Part shown: in pieces, positions 18,582-30,798 of the stretch
How the letters are laid out: each line of letters opens with the position of its first letter
Numbering within the stretch: position 1 is the stretch's first letter
Assembly (NCBI GenBank): GCA_035489015.1
Contig: DATHKR010000006.1
Coordinates: 1-64,000 of the forward strand
Reading direction: 5' to 3'
DNA: 64,000 bases
Source of the DNA: DATFRY01 sp035489015
GTDB lineage: Bacteria > Myxococcota_A > Polyangia > Haliangiales > Haliangiaceae
Position numbers and translations under genes: made by a program
The notes under the pieces: generated by a model
Databases searched by the model: none
What the model was told of the DNA's origin: nothing
The model's input: only the letters and a program-made list of their open reading frames with translations

Positions 18582-19052
18582 TCACTTCGGCGGAGCAGGA
18601 GCTGGAGCCGGAGCCGGCGGGGGCGTCTTGCCGCCGGCCGGCGCGCCGGGCTTCGCGGCCTTCTCGCCCTCGACCAGGGAGTCGACGTTGAACTGGTCGG
18701 TCCCCTCGGTATAGGTGTACTTGAGCGGCTCCGAGGTGGTCGCGTTGTCGAACACCAGCACCACGTCGACCGTCTTTCCGGTCTCGCCGGCGGGAGTCTC
18801 GACCTTCAGCACATCGTCGCCCACGAAGCCGAGCACGCGGGCATCGCGATCGCCGAAGAAGACCTTGACCCCCTTGGTCCCCCCCTCCTGGAAACCGCTG
18901 CCGGTGATGCTGACCGTCGTGCTGCCCGTGTACGGGCCGCTCTGCGGCTCGATGCCGGTCACGTGCAGCCCCTTCTTCTTGTTGCAGGCAGCTCCGCCGA
19001 CCAGGAGAGAGGCGGCGAGCAGGGCGAGAACGGACCGGCGGGCGCTCGACAT
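18582..19052 (-). CDS. Lipoprotein with an IPT/TIG domain
   Basis: 156 residues. The signal ends LLVGGAAC, with Cys23 as lipidation site followed by NKKKG. Residues ~29-118 are one IPT/TIG immunoglobulin-like fold (VTGIEPQSGPYTGSTTVSIT, GSGFQEGGTKGVKVFFGDR). The C-terminus is Pro/Ala-rich (PPPAPAPAPAPPK). The role is unknown; TIG domains usually mediate adhesion or sit beside cell-surface domains. Its 3' end meets the convergent FHA gene with only 3 bp between stops. Confidence 0.82.
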   Translation of the reverse strand: MSSARRSVLALLAASLLVGGAACNKKKGLHVTGIEPQSGPYTGSTTVSITGSGFQEGGTKGVKVFFGDRDARVLGFVGDDVLKVETPAGETGKTVDVVLVFDNATTSEPLKYTYTEGTDQFNVDSLVEGEKAAKPGAPAGGKTPPPAPAPAPAPPK

Positions 19053-19058
19053 GCTCGA

Positions 19059-19064
19059 AACGTA
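19059..19064 (-). promoter_or_regulatory. -10-like TACGTT, leaderless start of the IPT lipoprotein gene
   Basis: On the minus strand TACGTT ends 6 nt before the ATG at 19052; no ribosome site lies between. It is in the 53-bp gap after the sigma factor gene, so the lipoprotein can be transcribed separately. Confidence 0.4.
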
Positions 19065-19105
19065 TCGCGATAGCCCGCGCGAGGGCAAGGACGGGCCGGC
19101 CGCGC

Positions 19106-20569
19106 TCAGTCGGGCTCCTTGCGCGACAGCGCGCGCCGCATCTTCGACAGCGCCTGCTCCTGGAGCTGGCGGATCCGCTCGCGCGACAGGTTGTACTTCT
19201 CGCCGATCTCCTTGAGGGTGAGCTCGCGGTCGTCGTCGAGGCCGAAGCGCTGGCGCAGGATGTCCGCCTCGATCGGCTTCAGGTCGTGGAGGAGCTCGCG
19301 CACCTCCTCGGTCATCGCCTGGGTGGTCATGCGATCGGCCGGCGCCTCGTCCTCGGTCACCGGGTCCTGCAGGAACTCGATGAAGTGGCGGCCGTCCTCG
19401 TCGGACACCGGGCGATCGAGCGACAGCGACTGATCGACCAGGTAGGTCCGCATCTTCTCGATCTTGCCGGCCGCGATCTGGGTCGCCTGGGACAGCTCGT
19501 CGGTGGTCGGCTGGCGGCCGAGCCGCGCGTTGAGCTCGCGCTTGGCCTTGGCGATGCGGTGATACGCGTCGATCATGTGGACCGGCAGGCGGACCTCGCG
19601 GCCCTTGTCGGCCAGGGCGCGGCTGATCGCGTGGCGGATCCACCAGCTCGCGTAGGTGGAGAAGCGGAAGCCGCGCCGGTAGTCGTAGCGCTCCACCGCC
19701 TTCATGAGGCCGATGTTCCCCTCCTGGATGAGGTCGGCCAGCGCCATTCGCCCGTGGTTGAAGCGGCGCGCGATGCTGACCACGAGGCGGAGGTTGGCCA
19801 GGACGAACGCGTCGCGCGCGACCGCGGCCGCGCGATCCGCGCGCGATACCCGCGCCAGGTACGCGCGGGTCGACGCGCTGGTCGCCGACAGGGACTGCTT
19901 GTCTCGCGCGATGCGGCCGGGCCGATCGCGTCGGACCCGCTCGAGCTCACCGAGCACCGCGTCGAGCACGATGCGGTCGGTGTCGACGGAGTGGATCTTG
20001 GGGGCCACCTTGGCCACCGCCTTGTCCAGCTTGATCTGGCCCGCCTTGCCCGGCGTGCGGCGCGCCGCCGCGGCCAGCCGGCGCAGGGCGCGAAACTCCG
20101 GCATGGAGTTGTCCATGCACGTCTCGACCATCTCGAGCACGTGCTCGAGCGCGGCGGCGTGACCGAGGATTGCCTTCCAGATCTCGATCTCGAGCGCCTC
20201 GAGCTCGCGCGCGGCGCGGAACTCCTGCTCCGGCGCCATGACGTCGAGCGCGGCCATGTCGCGGAAGTACTTGGAGAGGAAGCTTCCCTTGTCGTCTTCC
20301 TTGGGCGCCGCCCGGCGGCGTGCGGCCGGGCGCGCCCCCTCCTCGTCCCCACCGTCGTCGCCCAGCACCATGGCAAGCTCTGGCAGGGCGGCCAGCTCCG
20401 GATCGTCGGGCAGGTTCTCACCCGGCGCGGAGGTGGCGGCGGCTCGCCGGCCACGCGAACCCGCGCCCCGGCGGGCGATCATCGGCGGTCGGCCGCGGCG
20501 CGTGTGCCGGACCGGCTGGGTCGCGCCCCCCTCGGGCGCCACCTTGGCCTTCTGTGAAGTCGCTGACAT
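19106..20569 (-). CDS. Sigma-70 family, RpoD-related (group 2) sigma factor
   Basis: 487 residues. The start at 20569 has GAGGAA 6 nt upstream; the frame is open further, but that would be leader. The N-terminal ~75 residues are disordered and contain TRRGRPPM, an AT-hook-like core. Region 1.2 lies near 105-140 (FLSKYFRDMAALDVMAPEQE). Region 2 has LANLRLVVSIARRFNHG, LADLIQEGNIGLMKAVERYD and FSTYASWWIRHAI. Region 3 is around VHMIDAYHRIAKAKRELN. Region 4 ends LTLKEIGEKYNLSRERIRQL. It lacks the long RpoD region 1.1, so it is an alternative housekeeping-like sigma. The regulon is unknown. Confidence 0.92.
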   Translation of the reverse strand: MSATSQKAKVAPEGGATQPVRHTRRGRPPMIARRGAGSRGRRAAATSAPGENLPDDPELAALPELAMVLGDDGGDEEGARPAARRRAAPKEDDKGSFLSKYFRDMAALDVMAPEQEFRAARELEALEIEIWKAILGHAAALEHVLEMVETCMDNSMPEFRALRRLAAAARRTPGKAGQIKLDKAVAKVAPKIHSVDTDRIVLDAVLGELERVRRDRPGRIARDKQSLSATSASTRAYLARVSRADRAAAVARDAFVLANLRLVVSIARRFNHGRMALADLIQEGNIGLMKAVERYDYRRGFRFSTYASWWIRHAISRALADKGREVRLPVHMIDAYHRIAKAKRELNARLGRQPTTDELSQATQIAAGKIEKMRTYLVDQSLSLDRPVSDEDGRHFIEFLQDPVTEDEAPADRMTTQAMTEEVRELLHDLKPIEADILRQRFGLDDDRELTLKEIGEKYNLSRERIRQLQEQALSKMRRALSRKEPD

Positions 20570-20819
20570 CGGCGGTTCCTCGCTCTGGTACGGCGCCAGG
20601 GCCAACTCGGACGGCGCGGCCGTTCCCCGGTATGACGCCCGGGGCCCCCGAAAGTTTGCTGACCCGTGATGGATGCCGCTGGTTGCCCGGTCGACGACGG
20701 CGGATTCCGCGGGCGGCACAGCACTGACTACCCGCCCCGGGCATGGCTTATTCCGCGCCGCCGGAATCCGCTACGCCGCCAGGAATGGAATGGACGGCGA
20801 CCGGACTCGGTTCAGCTGT

Positions 20820-23243
<2,424 letters not shown>

Positions 23244-23273
23244 CTGTGACCCAAAGGTCGGAGACCTCGCGCT

Positions 23274-23302
23274 AGTATAGGAAACCTTTACCAAAATGAC
23301 AA
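23274..23302 (-). promoter_or_regulatory. Sigma-70 promoter of the acidic-tail methyltransferase gene
   Basis: On the minus strand TTGTCA (23297-23302), a 17-bp spacer and TATACT (23274-23279) are the best housekeeping match in the window. The -35 directly abuts the glnA terminator hairpin and uses part of its tail. Confidence 0.75.
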
Positions 23303-23331
23303 GGCGGGGCGACGTCTCCGTCACCCCGCCT
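23302..23331 (-). terminator. Intrinsic terminator of glnB-glnA
   Basis: On the minus strand AGGCGGGG pairs with CCCCGCCT (23324-23331 with 23302-23309), and the inner arms GACG/CGTC close on a GAGA tetraloop of the GNRA type. TGTCATTTTGG follows the stem. It starts 48 bp after the glnA stop. Confidence 0.8.
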
Positions 23332-23378
23332 CATCGCGATTTCCCGAGCAAAGTCGCCGGGCCGCCTGCCGAGCGGTC

Positions 23379-24797
<1,419 letters not shown>

Positions 24798-24870
24798 GTG
24801 CGAGTGCCTTCCTTTGGCGCGCCCCCCGGGCGCTGTTGATGGTTGAGCGAGGCGCGGGATCCGCAGCGGA

Positions 24871-25212
<342 letters not shown>

Positions 25213-25215
25213 TGA

Positions 25216-25276
25216 GCGAAACGCTACGCGCGGCAGGTTTCGCGGCTGTTTCGTGGCCGTAAATTTCGGCCGAAAC
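25216..25276 (-). promoter_or_regulatory. CGAAAC/GTTTCG half-site array overlapping the glnB core promoter
   Basis: Within 61 bp there are GCGAAAC (25216-25222), GTTTCGC (25237-25243), GTTTCG (25248-25253) and the palindrome TTTCGGCCGAAA (25264-25275). The -10-like TAGCGT (25221-25226, minus strand) is 8 nt before the glnB ATG and overlaps the first site. The layout fits a repressor or activator that binds GTTTCG-type half-sites; none is known to me for PII genes. Confidence 0.45.
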
Positions 25277-25300
25277 CCGCGCCCTTGCGGGGTCCGGAGA

Positions 25301-26299
25301 TCAGGTCGGGCAGACCGGCTCGAAGGACGTCTCGAGGGTTCCGACCAGGTCCGCGATGCGGCTGACGCCCAGCTCGGCGGCGAGCGCGGCGAGCTCGTCC
25401 ACCAGGCGGACCGCCCCGCCCGGGTCAGCGAAGTTCTGGGTCCCGACCTGCACCGCGGTGGCGCCGGCGATCAGGAACTCGGCCGCGTCCTCGGCGGTGA
25501 CGATGCCGCCGATGCCGCAGATCGGCACGCCGAGGCGGGCGCGGGCCACCTGGTAGACCATGCGCAGGGCGATCGGCTTGATGGCGGGGCCGGACAGCCC
25601 GCCGAACACGGTGGCGATGCGCGGGCGGCGACGGCGCACGTCCACCGCCATCGCGGTGATGGTGTTGATGATCGACAGGCCGTCGGCACCGGCGTCGACC
25701 ACCGCGGCAGCGAGCGCGGCGATGTCGGTGATGTTCGGGGTCAGCTTGATCCAGAGCGGCAACGCGGTGACCGCGCGGCAGGCGCGGACCAGCTCGGCCG
25801 CCACCGCCGGCTGGGTGCCGAACTCGACGCCGCCCTTCTTGATGTTGGGGCAGCTGATGTTCATCTCGAGCGCGTGCACGCCGCCGACCTCGCGCGCGAC
25901 CCGGTCGAGCCCGGCCGCGCACTCGACGTACTCGTCGAAGGTCTCGCCGAAGAAGTTCACGACCACGCAGGTGTCGAGCCGGGCCAGGCCGGGCGCCTTT
26001 TGCTGCGCGTAGCCGTCGACCCCGACGTTCTCGAGGCCGATCGAGTTGATCATGCCGGACGCGGTCTCGCACATGCGCGGGGTCGGGTTGCCGAAGCGCG
26101 GACGCGGCGAGATGCCCTTGGTCGCGATGCCGCCCAGGCGGTTCAGATCGGTCAGGTGGCCCAGCTCGACCGCGTAGCCGAAGGTGCCGGACGCGACCAG
26201 GATCGGGTTCTTGAGCGCAAGCGCGCCGAACTGGGTGCGCATGTCGACCGCAGACACAGGCGCAGTCGCGGCCGCGGATCCGGGGACGCGCTCGCTCAC
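25301..26299 (-). CDS. pyrD: Dihydroorotate dehydrogenase, class 1B catalytic subunit
   Basis: 332 residues. The GTG start at 26299 shares GTGA with the pyrK stop (26296-26298), which fixes it well. The FMN-dependent barrel oxidises dihydroorotate to orotate in pyrimidine synthesis. Seen: VASGTFGYAVE, GISPRPRFGNPTPRMCET, MINSIGLENVG, NISCPNIKKGG (1B active-site loop), LTPNITDI and GIGGIVTAEDAAEFLIAGA. The catalytic Cys of class 1 enzymes is expected near VVVNFFGE-NISCPN; NISCPN carries a Cys. Pairing with pyrK confirms the NAD-linked 1B type rather than quinone-linked class 2. Confidence 0.96.
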   Translation of the reverse strand: MSERVPGSAAATAPVSAVDMRTQFGALALKNPILVASGTFGYAVELGHLTDLNRLGGIATKGISPRPRFGNPTPRMCETASGMINSIGLENVGVDGYAQQKAPGLARLDTCVVVNFFGETFDEYVECAAGLDRVAREVGGVHALEMNISCPNIKKGGVEFGTQPAVAAELVRACRAVTALPLWIKLTPNITDIAALAAAVVDAGADGLSIINTITAMAVDVRRRRPRIATVFGGLSGPAIKPIALRMVYQVARARLGVPICGIGGIVTAEDAAEFLIAGATAVQVGTQNFADPGGAVRLVDELAALAAELGVSRIADLVGTLETSFEPVCPT

Positions 26300-27129
26300 G
26301 CCGCGCCCTCCGCGTAGGGGCCGGCCAGCTCGTCGAGCGGCAGGACCGGTCCGTCCACGCAGGTGTACCGGAACGGCCGGTTGCGGCACGGCACCGCGCA
26401 GGCCAGGCACACGCCGACGCCGCAGGCCATCTCCCCCTCGAGCGAGAGGTAGCAGGGCGCGCGGTGGCGCCGGGAGACCCGGGCGACCGCGACCAGCATC
26501 GGATCCGGTCCGCAGGCCATGAGGGTGGGCGGCGGGCGGCCGGCCGCCGCGGACGACCGGCGATCGAGCGCGGCGTCGAGCGCGGCGGTGACCCGGCCGC
26601 GGGTGCCGCGCGCGCCGTCCTCGGTGGCGAGGACCAGCTCGCAACCGGTGGCCGCGATGCGATCGAGGAGGACCAGGTCGGCGGCCCCGCGGCCGCCGTA
26701 GAACAGCGTCACCTGACCGGCGAGGCCGAGCTCCTGGGCGCGGCGGGCGTGCAGGTAGAGCGGCGCGAGCCCGACCCCGCCGGCGACCAGCCAGTCGACT
26801 CGATCGGGCGACGGCTCGGGGAAGGCGGTGCCGAGCGGCCCGAGCAGGCTGAACTCGGCCCCGGGCAGGGCGTGCTCGAGCAGCCGGCTGGCCTTGCCGG
26901 TGGTCTTGATGAGGATGTCGGCCTCGGTGCCGCGCGGCCCGCCGCGGCGGACGTCGAGCAGCGAGAACGCGCGCGGCAGGAGCGGATCGGAGCCCCACGC
27001 CCGCCCGCGCAGCATCACGAACTGGCCGGGGCGGGTGGCGTCGAGGAAGCCGCAGCCCTCGAACACGAGGACGAAGGTTCCGGGTGCGAGCGAGAGGCGA
27101 TCGGCAAGCGGGACGACGACGTAGTCCAC
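26296..27129 (-). CDS. pyrK: Dihydroorotate dehydrogenase electron-transfer subunit
   Basis: 277 residues of the ferredoxin-reductase type. The FAD domain has RPGQFVMLRG and LPRAFSLLDV (RxFS motif); the NAD domain has LVAGGVGLAPLYL and TLFYGGRGAADL. The C-terminal [2Fe-2S] site is formed by CGVGVCLACAVPC and the later Cys in FRYTCVDGP. It passes electrons from PyrD flavin to NAD. It precedes pyrD in the transcript with a 4-bp overlap. Confidence 0.95.
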   Translation of the reverse strand: MDYVVVPLADRLSLAPGTFVLVFEGCGFLDATRPGQFVMLRGRAWGSDPLLPRAFSLLDVRRGGPRGTEADILIKTTGKASRLLEHALPGAEFSLLGPLGTAFPEPSPDRVDWLVAGGVGLAPLYLHARRAQELGLAGQVTLFYGGRGAADLVLLDRIAATGCELVLATEDGARGTRGRVTAALDAALDRRSSAAAGRPPPTLMACGPDPMLVAVARVSRRHRAPCYLSLEGEMACGVGVCLACAVPCRNRPFRYTCVDGPVLPLDELAGPYAEGAA

Positions 27130-27210
27130 CGACGACCTATAGCACGCGACCGCGACGCACCGTCGGTGGCTGGGCGGCCGTAGCGACGGCTGCAGGAGCG
27201 GGCGCCGCGC

Positions 27211-29325
27211 TCAGAACGGGTCGATCGAGCGGTCCTTGTCCTGCTGGATCGCCCGCATCTCGGCGCGGAAGAGGCCGATCTTGCGGTCGAGCTCGATGAG
27301 GCCATCGGTCGACTGCGCGTAGCTGGCCAGGTGGCTGAGGTCCTTCCAGCTGGTCTCGAGGCGCTCGCCGTAGCGCTCCTTGAAGGCGGTGTACTCCTGC
27401 GACGCGACGCGGAAGCGGCGCTGCACCGCCGCGGCGTCGGGGGCGGCGGACTCGACCTGCGCGCCGGAGGACGGGGCCGCGCCGGTGCTGGCACCGTCGC
27501 GCGGGCGGCGACGGTCCGGCTTGCGGCGCACGCGCGGTGGCTGCTTCGAGCCGCGCGGGGGCGGCTCGTACGCGTCGGCCTCGTCGGGCGGCAGCTCGCG
27601 CACCTGGATGTCCGACGGCGACTGGGGCGGATGGGCAGGCGCCGCGGCGCCCGGCGCGATCGGCGTCGCCGACGGGGTCGGCTGGGTACCCGCGGCGGCC
27701 GGCTGGCCTGGCGCGGACGCGGCGGTCGCCGGCACCGGCAGCGGGGTCGCGCCCGGCGCGGTCGAGCTCGCCACCGAGGGCGCCGCGTGCGCGGTGCCCG
27801 GCGTCGCCGCGGGCACGGTGCCCGTCGCCGCGGCCGGCGTCGCCGCGGGCATCGCCGCGCTGGTGGCCGGCGCCGCGGCCGGCGCGATCGCGGTCGCCAG
27901 CGCCTGCCGAGGCTGGGCCGCGCGGCCGCCGCCGAGCAGGTGGCGGGCCGCGTACCACGCGCCGGCCCCGAACCCGCCGGCCAGGATCAAGACCGAGGCC
28001 CAGACCACGAGGCGCCGCCGCGACCACGCCGTCCGGCGCGCCTGCCCGAAGCGGACCGACTGGTCCACCGTCGGCACGTGCTCCTCGGCGTCCGGCGTGG
28101 TGTCGGCCGGGGATCGCTCGATGACTCGCTCGGCGGCCAGCGCCGGCGCCGCGGTCACCGCCGCCGATCGGGACGGGCGGGCCGGCCCCTCGCCGTTCAC
28201 CGCCACGCGCGCGCTCTGCACGAATGTGGTCGTGGTCATCGCGCGCTCGCCGGCGGCCAGCGCGAACGAGATGGTCGAGCTGGCCTGGCTGGTCAGCTGC
28301 TGCTGCCAGCGCTCGAGCTCGGTCTTGTCGAGGGACGCGGCCTTGCGCCGGCGCGACACGTCGTCGCCGAGCAGCTCGCGCAGGAGCGCGGCCAGGTGAT
28401 CCGGGTTGATGGTCGGGCTCACCGCCACCAGCGCGCGCTGGAGCGCGTCGCGGAACTCCGCCGCGGTCTGGTAGCGCTCGGCCGCGTTGGGGCGCAGCGC
28501 CATCGCGACCAGGCGGTCGAACGGGGCCAGCGACGGGTTGATCGCCGACGGCAGCGGGTGCTCCCCCTTCACCACCTGGCGGGCGAGCATGCGGTAGTCG
28601 GGGTGCTTGCCGATCTCGAACATGTGGCGCCCGGTCAGCATCTCGAACAGCACCACGCCGAGCGCGTAGACGTCGGTGCGCTGGTCGACCACGAAGCCCT
28701 TCACCAGCTGCTCGGGGGCGAGGTAGCCGAACTTGCCGAACCCGCGATCCGGGTTGGTCTCGGTCAGCCGGCGGCGGCTGCGCGCGATGCCGAAGTCGAT
28801 GATCTTGACCTCGCCCTCGAACGACAGCATCACGTTGGGCGGCGAGATGTCGCAGTGAACCAGCGCGAGCGGGGCGCCGCCCGCGTCGGTGCGCCGGTGC
28901 GCGTAGGCCAGCCCGTTGGCCACCTCGCGCGCGATGAACAGGCCCAGCTCGACCGGCATCGCCCGGCCGCGGGCCGCGAGCGCCGCCATGGTCGCGCGCA
29001 GGTCACTTCCGGAGATGTACTCGAGTGCGAGGAAGTACTCGTCGCCGGAGCGCCCGACCTCGAACACCTGGGCGACGTTCGCGTGCTGGAGGTGGACGGC
29101 GACCTGCGCCTCGTCGATGAAGCGAGTCAGGAACTCGCGGTCCGCCGCGAAGTGCGGCAGCACCTTCTTGATCACCACGAGCTTCTCGAACCCGCTCAGG
29201 CCGTGGCGAGCGAGGAAGATCTCGCCCATGCCGCCCCGGCTGAGGCGCTCGACCAGGAGGTATCTCCCGAAGATCCGTGGAAGAGAGTCCTCCATCCGTG
29301 GGATGCGCTGTTGTTGCAGGCTCAT
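27211..29325 (-). CDS. Membrane-anchored Ser/Thr protein kinase
   Basis: 704 residues from ATG 29325, which fits the promoter at 29371-29399. Kinase domain ~18-300: Gly loop LSRGGMGEIFLAR, Lys53 in VVIKKV, catalytic HCDISPPNVML (His157-Cys158-Asp159), DFG at 177-179. The usual HRD Arg is Cys, a variant that often marks kinases not needing activation-loop phosphorylation. A transmembrane segment is at ~440-460 (LVVWASVLILAGGFGAGAWY), followed by ~150 Ala/Pro/Thr-rich residues and a conserved-looking C-terminal helical region (~610-704) outside the membrane. Typical myxobacterial Pkn architecture; targets unknown. Confidence 0.92.
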   Translation of the reverse strand: MSLQQQRIPRMEDSLPRIFGRYLLVERLSRGGMGEIFLARHGLSGFEKLVVIKKVLPHFAADREFLTRFIDEAQVAVHLQHANVAQVFEVGRSGDEYFLALEYISGSDLRATMAALAARGRAMPVELGLFIAREVANGLAYAHRRTDAGGAPLALVHCDISPPNVMLSFEGEVKIIDFGIARSRRRLTETNPDRGFGKFGYLAPEQLVKGFVVDQRTDVYALGVVLFEMLTGRHMFEIGKHPDYRMLARQVVKGEHPLPSAINPSLAPFDRLVAMALRPNAAERYQTAAEFRDALQRALVAVSPTINPDHLAALLRELLGDDVSRRRKAASLDKTELERWQQQLTSQASSTISFALAAGERAMTTTTFVQSARVAVNGEGPARPSRSAAVTAAPALAAERVIERSPADTTPDAEEHVPTVDQSVRFGQARRTAWSRRRLVVWASVLILAGGFGAGAWYAARHLLGGGRAAQPRQALATAIAPAAAPATSAAMPAATPAAATGTVPAATPGTAHAAPSVASSTAPGATPLPVPATAASAPGQPAAAGTQPTPSATPIAPGAAAPAHPPQSPSDIQVRELPPDEADAYEPPPRGSKQPPRVRRKPDRRRPRDGASTGAAPSSGAQVESAAPDAAAVQRRFRVASQEYTAFKERYGERLETSWKDLSHLASYAQSTDGLIELDRKIGLFRAEMRAIQQDKDRSIDPF

Positions 29326-29684
29326 TCCTTGGGTCGCGTGATCGTCTGGAGCCCGGCGACGCAGGAGAACAGCATAATTTCGCGCGGGCAGGGGCTCAAT
29401 GACAGCGAGAACGCCCCGAACCGCGCGGCGATCTCGATCCTGTCGGCGCCGGGTCGAATCGGTCGGTTCATCGGCAGCCCGGCCGCGCGAACCGGAGCAC
29501 TTGCACCCACTGGCGCTCTGGGTTGGGACGGGCGAAGTCGCGCCGCTGCGCCCTCGAGCCCTCACCTTCTGCGTCGCGAGTACCGCGGATCACATCGCCG
29601 GACACCACAGCGCTGCGCCGGGCTCAGCCGCGTGCCGCACCGCGTCGAAGGCTCGCCCGAGCCTGCCCGAGCCTGACAGTGGGG
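29326..29684. other. 359-bp non-coding stretch between rimI and the kinase gene
   Basis: It holds the kinase promoter (29371-29399). The rest shows two adjacent copies of GCCCGAGCCT near 29660 but no convincing gene, RNA or further hairpin; the open frames across it have no family resemblance. Confidence 0.55.
29371..29399 (-). promoter_or_regulatory. Sigma-70-like promoter of the membrane kinase gene
   Basis: On the minus strand TTGAGC (29394-29399), a 17-bp spacer and TATGCT (29371-29376) give an expected start near 29364 and a leader of about 39 nt. Confidence 0.6.
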
Positions 29685-30176
29685 TCACGGGACCGGGTCG
29701 AGCGGCGCGCCGGGCAGCTCGAGCAGCATCACCACGGCGTCCTCCTGATCCTCGACGTAGTACTTGGGCCGGATGCCGACCGCCTGGAACTGGAACTGGC
29801 CGTAGAGATCGATCGCGCCGCGGTTGGAGCGGCGCACCTCGAGCGTGACGTAGCGGCAGCGGTGGCGGGCGGCGAAGTCGACCACGTGAGTCATCAGCGC
29901 GCGCGCGTGGCCATTGCGGCGCCGGTCGGGGTGGGTGGCGATGTTGAGCAGGTGGACCTCGTCGCGCACCAGCCAGTAGTTGCAGTACGCGACCACCACG
30001 CTGCGGGCGTCCTTCTGCCGCTCGCGCAGCACCTCGAGATACGCCCACTCGCGCTCGAGCTCCTCGAGGAAGATCTGCGACGACCACGGCGAGTGGAACG
30101 CATGGCGCTCGATCTCGAGCACCTCCTCGAGATCCGTGCGCTCCATCGGAGACACCTCGACGCGCCGCCGCCGCAT
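29685..30176 (-). CDS. rimI: Ribosomal-protein-alanine N-acetyltransferase RimI
   Basis: 163 residues from ATG 30176, chosen because GGAGG lies 6 nt upstream; an ATG four codons earlier (30188) lacks a ribosome site. GNAT fold: ERHAFHSPWSSQIFLEEL at the start, LLNIATHPDRRRNGHARALM as the acetyl-CoA-binding R/QxxGxG/A block, LEVRRSNRGAIDLYGQFQFQ and YYVEDQEDAVVM at the C-terminus, a RimI signature. The enzyme acetylates the N-terminal Ala of ribosomal protein S18. It follows engB closely. Confidence 0.92.
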   Translation of the reverse strand: MRRRRVEVSPMERTDLEEVLEIERHAFHSPWSSQIFLEELEREWAYLEVLRERQKDARSVVVAYCNYWLVRDEVHLLNIATHPDRRRNGHARALMTHVVDFAARHRCRYVTLEVRRSNRGAIDLYGQFQFQAVGIRPKYYVEDQEDAVVMLLELPGAPLDPVP

Positions 30177-30189
30177 GGCAGCCTCCATT

Positions 30190-30798
30190 TTACTCGCTGC
30201 GCGGCCTGGCCGCGCGATCGAGCAGGAAGCGCCAGAGCAGATCCATCCCCTCGGCGGTGGAAGCCGAGCAAAGGATTGGGTCGCGCGCGAGGCCGAGCTG
30301 CCGGCGAACCGCGGCCGCGGCCGGCCGCCGCTGGGCCTTGCCCAGCTTGTCAGACTTGGTCAGCACGACCTGTACCGGGACCTCTTGCTCCGCGAGGTAC
30401 TCGATGAGCTCGCGCTCCTCGTCCTCGCCGCCGCGCCGGGCGTCGACCAGAAGCACCACCGCGCGCAGCGCCTCGCGCCGGCCGGTCAGGTACGCCTCGA
30501 CCAGCGGTCGCCACGCCTCGCGCAGATCGCGCGACACCTTGGCGAAGCCGTAGCCGGGCAGGTCGACCAGCGCGAGCGCCGGCCCCTTGACCGGCTCGAC
30601 GCGGAACCAGTTGAGCAGCCGGGTGCGCCCGGGCGTGCGCGAGGTGCGGGCCAGTCCGGGCACGCCGACCAGCATGTTGATGAGCGACGACTTGCCTACG
30701 TTCGAGCGACCGGCGATGGCGATCTCCGGCAGCTCGGGGCGCGGGAAGCCGCCCGGGTCGGAGGCCGAGGTGAGGAACTCTGCCCGGGGGGCCTTCAT
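30190..30798 (-). CDS. engB: Ribosome biogenesis GTPase EngB/YsxC
   Basis: 202 residues. G motifs in order: GRSNVGKSSLIN (G1), TPGRT (G2), DLPGYGFAK (G3), TKSDKLGK (G4), SAST (G5). It helps 50S subunit assembly and is often essential. Its ATG overlaps the stop of the upstream cytochrome gene as ATGA (30795-30798), and rimI follows after 13 bp, so the three genes are probably one transcript. Confidence 0.96.
   Translation of the reverse strand: MKAPRAEFLTSASDPGGFPRPELPEIAIAGRSNVGKSSLINMLVGVPGLARTSRTPGRTRLLNWFRVEPVKGPALALVDLPGYGFAKVSRDLREAWRPLVEAYLTGRREALRAVVLLVDARRGGEDEERELIEYLAEQEVPVQVVLTKSDKLGKAQRRPAAAAVRRQLGLARDPILCSASTAEGMDLLWRFLLDRAARPRSE

Noticed and set aside
23244..23324. ATG at 23324 as start of the acidic-tail methyltransferase
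   Set aside because: The best promoter of the region (TTGTCA-17-TATACT) lies downstream of that ATG, so it would not be on the transcript.
25213..25300. Sigma-54 (-24/-12) promoter for glnB
   Set aside because: No GG-N10-GC arrangement in the right context was found on the minus strand; the GTTTCG array and a TAGCGT hexamer fit better.
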